Part shown: positions 8,892 through 16,287 of the stretch, piece by piece
Layout: the number at the start of each line of letters is the position of its first letter
Position numbering within the stretch: position 1 is the stretch's first letter
Assembly (NCBI GenBank): GCA_902635865.1
Contig: CACPPD010000006.1
Coordinates: 1-44,067, forward strand
Direction: 5' to 3'
Source: an uncultured Pelagibacteraceae bacterium
Lineage (GTDB): Bacteria > Pseudomonadota > Alphaproteobacteria > Pelagibacterales > Pelagibacteraceae
DNA: 44,067 bases
Notes under the pieces: model-generated
Seen by the model: the letters and a program-made list of their open reading frames with translations, nothing else
Told to the model about the DNA's origin: nothing
Databases searched by the model: none
Translations under genes and position numbers: made by a program

Positions 8892-9923
8892 TTAACTACC
8901 GTTTTTTCTTCCTCCAAAAACTGTATCTATTATTTTGGAAGGTTTAATTGATCCTACAATATTATTATTTGAGTCAACTACTCCTACTAATTTTTCTTGA
9001 GTAAGTATTTTTTCTGCAACATTTTCTATAATTTCATCTTTTGATACTTTTAAATCTCCTAAATTATCTTTACTTGAAGCATCCATTACATCCTCAATAA
9101 TCAAAACCTTCTCTCTTGGTACTTCCTCAGTAAACTTTCTTACATATTCAGTCGCTGGATTTAGTACGATATTGGCCGGAGTATCTAATTGTTCAATTAT
9201 ACCATCTTTCATGATTGCTATTCGATCAGCTAACTTTAATGCCTCATCAAAATCATGAGTGATGAACATTATGGTTTTCTGTAATTTTTCCTGAAGTCTT
9301 AAAAACTCATCTTGCATTTCTTTTCTAATCAATGGATCTAATGCAGAAAAAGGTTCATCTAAAAACCATATATCAGGCTCTACTGCTAATGACCTTGCGA
9401 TTCCTACTCTTTGTTGTTGTCCGCCTGAAAGTTCTCTTGGAAAATAATTCTCTCTTCCATCTAGTCCAACTAGTTTTACCATTTCCATTGCTCTACTAAT
9501 ACTCTCTTCAGTATTAGTGCCTTTTATCTGAAGCGGAAAAGCAATATTTTCAACAACTGTTTTATGAGGTAACAAAGCAAAGCTTTGAAAAACCATTCCC
9601 ATTTTATTTCTTCTAAGCTCAATAAGCTCTTTATTATTTAATTCTAATAAATCTTGACCCTCAATAAAAATTTTTCCACCGGTAGCATCCGTTAATCTTG
9701 AAATACATCTAAGAAGTGTTGATTTACCTGAACCAGATAAACCCATTACTACTAACATTTCTCCTTTTGCAACTTCAAAAGAAGCATTATTTACTCCAAC
9801 AATACATCCTCTTTCCTGAAAGGTTTTTGCATCTACATTGCCATTAGACTCTTCAAGCATCTTTTTGGCATTTTCTCCAAAAATTTTATAAACCGACTCA
9901 CATTTTATTACAGTCTCAGACAT
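8892..9923 (-). CDS. tmoV: ABC transporter ATP-binding protein, glycine betaine/TMAO type
   Basis: A 343-residue ProV/OpuAA-like ATPase. Walker A is GLSGSGKST at residues 61-69, the Q-loop is VFQSFALLP near 111-119, the signature is LSGGQQQR near 165-172, and Walker B is IWFLDEP followed by SALD. The ~40-residue insertion before the first strand is typical of osmolyte-type ATPases. After the H-loop ITHDFDEA, a C-terminal segment from about residue 270 resembles one CBS-type module, shorter than the paired CBS domains of OpuA, so osmotic gating of the classic type may be reduced. It energises import by the double permease encoded next to it. The substrate assignment rests on context only. Confidence 0.88.
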   Translation of the reverse strand: MSETVIKCESVYKIFGENAKKMLEESNGNVDAKTFQERGCIVGVNNASFEVAKGEMLVVMGLSGSGKSTLLRCISRLTDATGGKIFIEGQDLLELNNKELIELRRNKMGMVFQSFALLPHKTVVENIAFPLQIKGTNTEESISRAMEMVKLVGLDGRENYFPRELSGGQQQRVGIARSLAVEPDIWFLDEPFSALDPLIRKEMQDEFLRLQEKLQKTIMFITHDFDEALKLADRIAIMKDGIIEQLDTPANIVLNPATEYVRKFTEEVPREKVLIIEDVMDASSKDNLGDLKVSKDEIIENVAEKILTQEKLVGVVDSNNNIVGSIKPSKIIDTVFGGRKNGS

Positions 9924-9988
9924 AAATTGTTTTAAAGTTATATTAAATTCTATAAAATTAAAATGTTAATAATTGTTGCCTTTCCTTA

Positions 9989-10540
9989 TTAAAAATTTTT
10001 AATAAAATAAACTCTAGTATCAATTCCAGTACTTAAAAAACTTAAAGCTTCTCCACTTATAGTAATGCTTTCATCAACACCTACATTATTTCCACTAACT
10101 GTAAAACCCGCAAAACATTTGTTTTTTTCTTCATCCCATTTGACAAAAGTCTTATCAATTTTATTTCCATTAATTGTATATAGCTCATGTGCTCTAAAAT
10201 TTAAGAAATTAGCACCCATTATTGCTCTTTGAGGAATTAGTTTTGTAGCTTTACATACTTGCTCATATACATCATCCGTTAATTTGTAATGATCAGTTCC
10301 ATCAAATGAAACTAATACACCAGAAGGTAATTTAGATATTAGTTCGCTAAGTTTTTTTTCTTCAGCAATTCTCTCCTCCTCTAACTTCATTCTTTTTACT
10401 AAATCATCACCCTGTCCAAAAATTCCATTTAAAATGCTAAAAGATATAATTACTATTAGAGTGATAAATATAAGACCAATAAACTGCTTTAGAGACTCGG
10501 GTAAATCTTTTATTTTATTTATATAATTTTCTTTTGACAT
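9989..10540 (-). CDS. Unknown membrane-anchored protein in the transporter unit
   Basis: A 183-residue protein I do not recognise. A single hydrophobic segment at about residues 20-42 follows a short charged N terminus, then comes a charged, probably helical stretch (KRMKLEEERIAEEKKLSE) and a soluble domain of about 110 residues, probably periplasmic, with two cysteines (in EQVCKAT and NKCFAGF) that could pair. The start overlaps the stop of the MORN-repeat gene as TAATG, so the two are coupled in translation. Both sit between the binding-protein gene and the ATPase gene. A role in the importer or in the envelope is suggested by position only. Sixty-five A/T-rich bases separate it from the ATPase gene and could hold a further promoter. 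Confidence 0.75.
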   Translation of the reverse strand: MSKENYINKIKDLPESLKQFIGLIFITLIVIISFSILNGIFGQGDDLVKRMKLEEERIAEEKKLSELISKLPSGVLVSFDGTDHYKLTDDVYEQVCKATKLIPQRAIMGANFLNFRAHELYTINGNKIDKTFVKWDEEKNKCFAGFTVSGNNVGVDESITISGEALSFLSTGIDTRVYFIKNF

Positions 10541-10917
10541 TATTCTTGTAACTTACCGTTTTTCCAAATACCTGATTTTTGTTTTCCATCTGCCCAAGTA
10601 AATGTTCCTTGGCCATTCATAAAACCTTTAGACCACTCTCCTTCATAGGTAGACCCATCAGGAAAAATTAAAGTTCCCTGTCCACTCCATTCACTATTTT
10701 TAAATTCCCCTTTGTAGATATAACCATTAGGCCAGGTTTCGACACCTTGACCTTGTTTTTTTGTATTAACCCACTCCCCTTCATAAGTAGTTTTATCGGT
10801 GTAAATCCATTTACCAAAACCATTTTCACAGTTACCTTCTTTGCAGCCAGTGCTTCTTGCTAAAACTGATGAGCAGATCAAAAAACTAAAAAATATTATA
10901 AGAGAGTATTTTTTCAT
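10540..10917 (-). CDS. Exported MORN-repeat protein
   Basis: A 125-residue protein with a signal peptide (MKKYSLIIFFSFLICSSVLA) and then about four MORN-type repeats, seen as TYEGEW, YIYKGEF and STYEGEW, each followed by a glycine-rich GxG turn about 12 residues on. MORN repeats form a beta-hairpin solenoid used for membrane or protein contact. Bacterial examples are exported but mostly without known function. Two cysteines just after the signal peptide (GCKEGNC) could form a disulfide. It lies directly downstream of the terminator that follows the binding-protein gene, and its stop overlaps the next start. Confidence 0.82.
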   Translation of the reverse strand: MKKYSLIIFFSFLICSSVLARSTGCKEGNCENGFGKWIYTDKTTYEGEWVNTKKQGQGVETWPNGYIYKGEFKNSEWSGQGTLIFPDGSTYEGEWSKGFMNGQGTFTWADGKQKSGIWKNGKLQE

Positions 10918-10941
10918 TAATACATTTTACACATATTGATT

Positions 10942-10974
10942 TAAAAAAAAATCCCCCCCAACGAAGTTGGGGGA
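10942..10974 (-). terminator. Intrinsic terminator after tmoX
   Basis: Read on the minus strand, a G/C-rich stem of eight pairs (CCCCCAAC with GTTGGGGG, arms 10973-10966 and 10962-10955) closes a three-base loop and is followed by a run of nine T at 10951-10943. This is a strong rho-independent terminator in an otherwise A/T-rich genome. It lies 26 bases past the binding-protein stop and before the MORN gene, so it should lower transcription of the downstream transporter genes relative to the binding protein. Confidence 0.88.
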
Positions 10975-10999
10975 GATATTTAATTTTTAACTAAAATCC

Positions 11000-11944
11000 T
11001 TATTTAGTAAATGCTTGCCAAACTGACTTGTTATCAGCTAACCATTTTTTAGCTGCATCTTCGTGAGTCATTTTGTCAACGTCAACTAAAGCTGCCATTG
11101 CACCAATTTGACTTGTAGAGAAAGACATTTTCTTAAATGCTGCTGCTGCTTTAGGATGAGTTTTTGGAAAATCTTCATGAACGGCTTTTTTCAAATAACC
11201 ATCTGGAGATCCACATTTTCCATCACCACCATCTTCTGGTCTGCAACCAGCAGTATATGGAGGGAAATCAATAAATGTGAAACCAGCACCATCCGTAAAG
11301 TTAGGCGTCCAGTTGAAGATTATTGTTCCTCTTCCTTCTTTTTCAGCTGCTGCTAATTCTGCCCAAAGTGCATCAGCACTTCCAGCAAATTTAACCCACC
11401 ATAAATCACCTAAACCTAGTGCATCAACCCTTTGTGGGATTAAGTCACCATGCCAAGTTTGTGGACCTTCCAACATTCTACCTTTTCCATCTGGTGAATC
11501 AGGTGTTGTAAAGTTTTTAGCACAATCTGGATTTTTTAAAGCTGTCCAGTCTGGTAAACCTGGGCATAATCCTTTTTCAGTAACCCAGTTTGGATATCCC
11601 ATATCCTCAAGAGTTCTTGCTTCATGATCACCCCAATCTAATAAACCACCTTTATCTAAAGCAGTAGTAAAAGATTTACCAAATGCAGATTCCCATACCT
11701 CATGAGATATAGTTACATCTCCAATTCTAATTGACTCATAAACTGCTTGTGAGTCAGCGTTAACGTATTTAACGTTATTACCCATACTTTCGAAAATCCC
11801 ACCAATAACATAAGCCATTACAATTTGACTTGACCAGTTATGAGTTGGGATAACGATAGGCTTCTTGCTATCAGCGTTAGAAATTCCCGAAAAACTTACA
11901 ACAGAAATCACTAGAGCAGATAGTAATGATATTATTTTTTTCAT
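11000..11944 (-). CDS. tmoX: Periplasmic binding protein of TMAO/glycine betaine ABC importer
   Basis: A 314-residue substrate-binding protein of the OpuAC/ProX family. The start at ATG 11944 is preferred to the frame opening at 11974: it is preceded by GAGGGG about seven bases upstream and begins directly with a signal peptide (MKKIISLLSALVIS...) ending near SNA, with mature protein from DSKKPIVIPTHNW. Tryptophans spread through the mature part (for example HNWSSQ, HEVWES, FNWTPNF) are candidates for the aromatic cage that holds a quaternary or N-oxide ammonium group. It is the first gene of the minus-strand unit, diverges from tdm, and is followed by a strong terminator, which suits the need for excess binding protein. 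TMAO is the likely ligand because of tdm; glycine betaine or choline remain possible. Confidence 0.86.
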   Translation of the reverse strand: MKKIISLLSALVISVVSFSGISNADSKKPIVIPTHNWSSQIVMAYVIGGIFESMGNNVKYVNADSQAVYESIRIGDVTISHEVWESAFGKSFTTALDKGGLLDWGDHEARTLEDMGYPNWVTEKGLCPGLPDWTALKNPDCAKNFTTPDSPDGKGRMLEGPQTWHGDLIPQRVDALGLGDLWWVKFAGSADALWAELAAAEKEGRGTIIFNWTPNFTDGAGFTFIDFPPYTAGCRPEDGGDGKCGSPDGYLKKAVHEDFPKTHPKAAAAFKKMSFSTSQIGAMAALVDVDKMTHEDAAKKWLADNKSVWQAFTK

Positions 11945-12086
11945 GTATACCCCTCTATTAATATTAATATTCATTAGTGTATGATAAAACGAATAGGTAG
12001 GTAAAGAATTATTAGTTCTAAAAAATATATATATATTTAAACAATAAAAATGATGATAAAAAATATATCAATTTTTAAAAATTAAA
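11945..12086. promoter_or_regulatory. Divergent regulatory region between tmoX and tdm
   Basis: This 142-base spacer is the longest in the window and separates the importer unit from the demethylase unit. It holds a perfect 16-base A/T palindrome at 12023-12038 and, beside it, the sequence TTAGTTCTA at 12012-12020, which recurs at 14836-14844 before the FAD oxidoreductase gene. On the minus strand a TATCAT box lies about 45 bases before the tmoX start. No riboswitch-like fold was recognised. Shared control of uptake and breakdown from here is likely; the exact sites are inferred. Confidence 0.45.
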
Positions 12087-14426
12087 ATGTTAGGAACAAG
12101 TAAAGATATTAAATATCCTGGTTTAAATATTTTACCACCTGGAGTTGAAAGACATGTTGTTAATGGTGGTGCTCTTACTGCTTTTCAAATTTTTCCTGAT
12201 GATGAATTAGAAATTATTAATAATGAGGGTAATCAAATTTGTGAAATAATTTGTTTTAACAAAGATGGTAAAGCTGATGTTGGAATTTTAAATTTGAAAT
12301 CAAACAATAAAAAAAATTTCATTAGAAATATTCTTAATGGCAAAGACGAAACAATATTAGCAACAAATTATCAATTGAAAAAAAGAAATTTAAATATTTC
12401 AGAATCTAAATCTTCAATCATATTTGATCCCGATACAAAAGCGGGAGAAAGTATGAAATTTAAATCAAAAGATAAATGTTTTGCTATTTTTGCTGCACCA
12501 GGCGATGATATGGATATAACAAATCAAAATCCTCCAAGTGATATAACGATTTTTATCAAGAGATTTAAAGTCGTAAATGATAAAGAATTAAATGTAATAC
12601 CAGATCCAGTATTTGAACCTCTGTATGAAGAAAACATAAATAAAGAAACTTCTATATCTTATCAGGTAAAAGAAGGAGATTATATTCAGATAATTAGTCC
12701 AACTGGAAGGCAGTGTTCTGACTTCGTAGCATTTGATACAAAAAAATTAGAAAAAGGGATTGAAAAGGGATTAGACTGGCAAACCACTAGAACATTTATG
12801 GGAAATACTTTTCCTGGACCTGGATTACACTCTAAATTTTATGATACAGACCATGAGCCTCTAGTTGAAGTTATAAGAGATACTGTAGGTAAACACGATA
12901 CTTTTAATCTAGCATGTACATCAAAATATTATGAAGACGCAGGATATTTCGGTCATCCAAATTGTTCAGATAATTTAACTGAAAGTATGTCGAAATACGG
13001 TGTTCAGAAACAAAAAGGTTGGCATGCAATTAATTTATTTTTTAACACCTCTGCTGGAGGATTAAATTCTGTTATTTCTGATGAATCTTATTCAAGACCT
13101 GGTGACTATGTAATGTTTAAGGCTTTAAAAGATTTAACAATAGGAACAACTGCATGTCCAAGTGATATAGACCCGTGTAATTCATGGAATCCTACTAATA
13201 TATTTGTTAGAACTTATGACAAAAATAAAGAATTTAGAAAATCATTTGGTTTTAGAATGAAAACAGACTCTGAAAATAAACTTACTAGAAATTCTGGCTT
13301 TTATGAAAGAACTTCAAAATTAACTAGAAACTTTGTTGATGCTAGAGGTTTTTGGCTTCCAAATGATTACACTAAACATGGATTAGTTAATGAGTACAAT
13401 GCTTGCAGAAATGATGCTGTATTAATTGATCTATCATCACTAAGAAAATTTGAAATAATTGGTCCTGATGCTGAAGAGTTAATGAACTACACACTTACAA
13501 GAAATATAAAAAAACTTTCTGTTGGACAGGTTGTGTATTCCGCAATGTGTTACGAAAATGGAATGATGTTTGATGATGGTACACTTTTAAAATTAAGTGA
13601 AACAGGTTTTAGATGGATATGTGGAGATGAGTATGGTGGAGAATGGCTTAAAGAAATTGCAAAAAAGAAGAATTTTAATGCTATTGTTAAAAACTCTACT
13701 GACCAAATTAGTAATGTATCTTTGCAAGGTCCTAAAAGTAGAGGAATTTTAAAAAAAATAATCTTTACGCCACCAACACAGCCTTCGATAGATGAGTTGG
13801 GCTGGTTTAGATTTACAATTTGTAGAATAGAAGAACTTCAAGGTATACCTTTAATCGTTTCAAGAACTGGTTATACCGGTGAGCTAGGTTATGAGATATG
13901 GTGTCATCCAAAACATGCACCAGAAGTATGGGATAAATTAATGGAAGCTGGAAAAGATGATGGCTTGATACCAGCTGGATTTGCTGCATTAGATAAACTT
14001 AGAATTGAAGCAGGATTAATTTTATTTGGAAATGAATTCGATGGACAACAAGATCCTTTTGAAGCTGGCATAGGTTTTGCAGTGCCTTTAAAAACAAAAG
14101 AAGAGGATTTTATTGGTAAAGAGGAATTAACTAAACGAAAAGCCAATCCACAAAAAAAACTTGTTGGTTTAGAACTTATAGGAAAAGAAATTGCAGGTCA
14201 TGGAGACTGTGTTCATATAGGCAGATCACAAGTAGGTATTGTTACTAGTGGATGTTTATCATCAACCTTAAATAAAAATGTTGCTCTGTGCAGAATTGAT
14301 TTACAGTATTCGGATATAGGTACAGAAGTGGAAGTTGGAAAAATAGATGGACACCAAAAACGAATTAGTGCAAAGGTAGTTGGGTTTCCATTCTATGATC
14401 CAACAAAGTCAAGAGTTAGAGCATAA
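12087..14426 (+). CDS. tdm: Trimethylamine N-oxide demethylase (DUF1989 + GcvT)
   Basis: A 779-residue two-domain protein. The N-terminal ~400 residues form a DUF1989-type domain with conserved cysteine motifs that could bind metal: GRQCSDF near residue 208, HPNCSDN near 292 and ACPSDIDPCNSW near 356-368. From about residue 435 to the end it is a GcvT-type THF-binding aminomethyltransferase (DLSSLRKFEIIGPDAEELM, TRTGYTGELGYE-like SRTGYTGELGYE, LDKLRIEAG). This architecture is that of bacterial TMAO demethylase, which splits TMAO into dimethylamine and a one-carbon unit; the THF domain can capture that carbon as methylene-THF. Position opposite a TMAO-type importer and beside gmaS/mgs supports the call. 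There is no clear Shine-Dalgarno sequence. A dimethylglycine- or glycine-betaine-related demethylase is the main alternative. Confidence 0.9.
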   Translation: MLGTSKDIKYPGLNILPPGVERHVVNGGALTAFQIFPDDELEIINNEGNQICEIICFNKDGKADVGILNLKSNNKKNFIRNILNGKDETILATNYQLKKRNLNISESKSSIIFDPDTKAGESMKFKSKDKCFAIFAAPGDDMDITNQNPPSDITIFIKRFKVVNDKELNVIPDPVFEPLYEENINKETSISYQVKEGDYIQIISPTGRQCSDFVAFDTKKLEKGIEKGLDWQTTRTFMGNTFPGPGLHSKFYDTDHEPLVEVIRDTVGKHDTFNLACTSKYYEDAGYFGHPNCSDNLTESMSKYGVQKQKGWHAINLFFNTSAGGLNSVISDESYSRPGDYVMFKALKDLTIGTTACPSDIDPCNSWNPTNIFVRTYDKNKEFRKSFGFRMKTDSENKLTRNSGFYERTSKLTRNFVDARGFWLPNDYTKHGLVNEYNACRNDAVLIDLSSLRKFEIIGPDAEELMNYTLTRNIKKLSVGQVVYSAMCYENGMMFDDGTLLKLSETGFRWICGDEYGGEWLKEIAKKKNFNAIVKNSTDQISNVSLQGPKSRGILKKIIFTPPTQPSIDELGWFRFTICRIEELQGIPLIVSRTGYTGELGYEIWCHPKHAPEVWDKLMEAGKDDGLIPAGFAALDKLRIEAGLILFGNEFDGQQDPFEAGIGFAVPLKTKEEDFIGKEELTKRKANPQKKLVGLELIGKEIAGHGDCVHIGRSQVGIVTSGCLSSTLNKNVALCRIDLQYSDIGTEVEVGKIDGHQKRISAKVVGFPFYDPTKSRVRA

Positions 14427-14435
14427 ATAAAAATC

Positions 14436-14786
14436 ATGCCTAAAGAAAAAAAAACACTCTTAGATTTTTGGGAAGATCAAATGAGGCAATCCCACACATC
14501 AAGCAATTACTTTTTTAGAAAATCACCATCACACTATCATATGATGTTACTGGTAATGTCCGCATATAAAGAAGGTAAAAAATTATCAGTAGAAGAATTA
14601 AAAACAAAACTATTCAAGACTTCTCGACCTAAATCAGCTTTAATAATTACAGAGGCTTGCGAAAAAGGATTCTTTAAACTTGTAAAAACTTCAACTGATC
14701 AGCGAATTAAAAATATAATGCCTAGTGAATCCTTCGTTCAAGAATTCAACGATTATTTGCTTACTTTAAAAAACATAAGTTATTAG
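14436..14786 (+). CDS. Small putative winged-helix (MarR-like) protein next to tdm
   Basis: A 116-residue protein nine bases after tdm, so in the same transcript. I do not recognise a named family, but the layout is that of a minimal MarR-type winged helix: a helix around HYHMMLLVMSAY, then LSVEELKTKLF as helix 2, TSRPKSALIITEACEKGFF as the recognition-helix/dimer region, and a wing-like KLVKTSTDQRIKNIMPSE followed by a C-terminal helix. The T-x-D-Q-R-x-K pattern resembles the D-x-R wing of MarR proteins. The protein is shorter than classic MarR (~140 residues) and lacks much of the dimerisation helices. If it binds DNA it may be a local regulator of TMAO genes. Function inferred only. Confidence 0.6.
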   Translation: MPKEKKTLLDFWEDQMRQSHTSSNYFFRKSPSHYHMMLLVMSAYKEGKKLSVEELKTKLFKTSRPKSALIITEACEKGFFKLVKTSTDQRIKNIMPSESFVQEFNDYLLTLKNISY

Positions 14787-14889
14787 CCAAATTTTTTTAA
14801 ATAAATTCGAAGTATCTACTTTTTATATATAATTTTTAGTTCTATAAAAAATTATATTAATTGCTCTTGCCTAAAAATAATGTTTTGTC
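14787..14889 (+). promoter_or_regulatory. A/T-rich leader before the FAD oxidoreductase gene
   Basis: This 103-base spacer holds TTAGTTCTA at 14836-14844, also present before tdm, followed as there by an A/T run. TATAAT occurs at 14826-14831 region as TATATAAT, a possible -10 box. It probably carries a promoter for the FAD oxidoreductase. There is no hairpin with a T tract, so readthrough from the tdm transcript is also possible. Confidence 0.3.
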
Positions 14890-16218
14890 ATGACGACATT
14901 ACCTTCGAAAGCTAAAGTAGTTATTATTGGTGGTGGAATTCATGGACTAAGTACTGCTTGGAAACTTTCAGAAACATACAAAAATCCTGGTGACATAATT
15001 GTATTAGAAAAAAAAGACACAGCAGCTGGTGCAAGTGGTATTGCTTGTGGTGTTGTAAGAAATAATTATTTCCAACCAGCAATGAGAGAATTAATGGCTC
15101 ACTCAGTTTCTGTTTGGGAGAGTGATCCTAAAGCATTTAAATACAATCCAGTTGGTTATATGCAAATATCACCTGAGGTAATGCATGAAGATGTTGCAAC
15201 TATTTATGAACAACAAAAAGCCATTGGATATGAGTCAGTCTTCATTGAGGGTGAAAAAGATTGTTCAAATTATATGAAGGGTATTTTTGATGATTGGCAG
15301 GCACAAGGTATCACTTCTGTACTTCATGAAAAAAAAGGTGGATACGCATTTAACAAAGATTCAATTAAAGCACTTGAAAGCAAATCTACATCAAATGGTG
15401 TTCAAGTAATGAAAGGTGTAAAGGTAACAGGATTTAAAAAAGGAAGCAACAGTCAAGCTGTTACAGGAGTAGAAACAGACAAAGGCATAATTGAATGTGA
15501 ACAAGTTGTTATTGGAGCAGGACCTTGGGCGAGAGATTTTTGGAACATGTTGGAATTACCTAAAACAGCAAACATAAAAGATAAAGATGGAAAAATGCAT
15601 GAGACTGATATGTGGACATACTGGATGTTACAAGAAGGTGTTATTGGTGTTGAAGCAGATTTCTTGAAAACAAATGATGGAAAACAACCACCTGTAGTTC
15701 ATGTAGACTCTACTGCTCCATTATATTCAGACAAAACTAAAAAATTATTAACAGATAAAATTTGGGGAATTTATTATAAACCTGATATCGATGGATTAGG
15801 TGTTCAAGGTGGTACTTCACCTTACATAGTCAAAAAACATTTTGATCAAGTTAATGTTGATCCTTATGGAATTGAATCTCCTGAGTATCAAACAACTGAT
15901 GCATTTAGTGAAATGTGGTGTTCAGCTTTAGCACATTGTCAAAAAAGATTTGAAGGTAAATCTGATTTGTATAGAAAAGGACCATCGGGTGGTCTTGGAT
16001 GCATGACGCCAGACTCTTTTCCAATCTTTGATAGGTTTTTTGAAAACGTTTACATGATTGCAGATGCAAACCATGGATACAAGATGATCGGTGTTGGTGA
16101 GCTTGTTGCAAAAGAAATTCTTGGTACTGAAAGTGATTTGTTAAAACCATTTAGATTCAACCGTTACGAGAAGGGAGAACTTCACCCTACTTCGAACAGT
16201 CCGTTTCCTTGGAGCTAG
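14890..16218 (+). CDS. FAD-dependent oxidoreductase, SoxB/MgdA-like (probable N-methyl amino acid dehydrogenase)
   Basis: A 442-residue DAO-family flavoprotein. The FAD fingerprint is GGGIHGLSTAW at residues 14-24, and GASGIACGVVRNNYFQPA is the second flavin-contact region typical of SoxB-like enzymes. Near the C terminus, GGLGCMTPDSFPIFDR and ADANHGYKMIGVGELVAK are the usual closing blocks. Members oxidatively demethylate sarcosine, dimethylglycine or N-methylglutamate. In the N-methylglutamate pathway the homologous subunit is MgdA, part of the four-subunit MgdABCD; here it stands immediately before gmaS-mgsABC, which suggests oxidation of N-methylglutamate to glutamate and a C1 unit. The other three subunits are absent from the window, so it either works alone or with partners encoded elsewhere. 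No ribosome-binding site is obvious. Confidence 0.82.
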   Translation: MTTLPSKAKVVIIGGGIHGLSTAWKLSETYKNPGDIIVLEKKDTAAGASGIACGVVRNNYFQPAMRELMAHSVSVWESDPKAFKYNPVGYMQISPEVMHEDVATIYEQQKAIGYESVFIEGEKDCSNYMKGIFDDWQAQGITSVLHEKKGGYAFNKDSIKALESKSTSNGVQVMKGVKVTGFKKGSNSQAVTGVETDKGIIECEQVVIGAGPWARDFWNMLELPKTANIKDKDGKMHETDMWTYWMLQEGVIGVEADFLKTNDGKQPPVVHVDSTAPLYSDKTKKLLTDKIWGIYYKPDIDGLGVQGGTSPYIVKKHFDQVNVDPYGIESPEYQTTDAFSEMWCSALAHCQKRFEGKSDLYRKGPSGGLGCMTPDSFPIFDRFFENVYMIADANHGYKMIGVGELVAKEILGTESDLLKPFRFNRYEKGELHPTSNSPFPWS

Positions 16219-16287
16219 ACTCTAAGCCTAGACACAAATAAATTTTTCAGCTACGTTTGAATAAATTAAATTCATTGAGGGGTGAAA

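Noticed and set aside
11108-11627. Two plus-strand open frames opposite tmoX
   Set aside because: They are antisense to a well-supported binding-protein gene, have biased composition (Cys/Phe or Pro/Ser rich) and no family blocks.
12023-12038. 16-base A/T palindrome as a replication origin or integration site
   Set aside because: Alternating AT palindromes arise easily at this base composition, and there are no DnaA boxes, integrase or direct repeats around it. Kept only as a possible operator.
13904-14146. 80-residue minus-strand frame opposite the GcvT domain of tdm
   Set aside because: Antisense to conserved THF-domain sequence; no independent coding signal.
16215-16231. Imperfect inverted repeat CTAG...CTAG at the end of the FAD oxidoreductase gene
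   Set aside because: Short, with an internal A-C mismatch and a three-base loop, and without a T tract directly after it; too weak to call a terminator or riboswitch.
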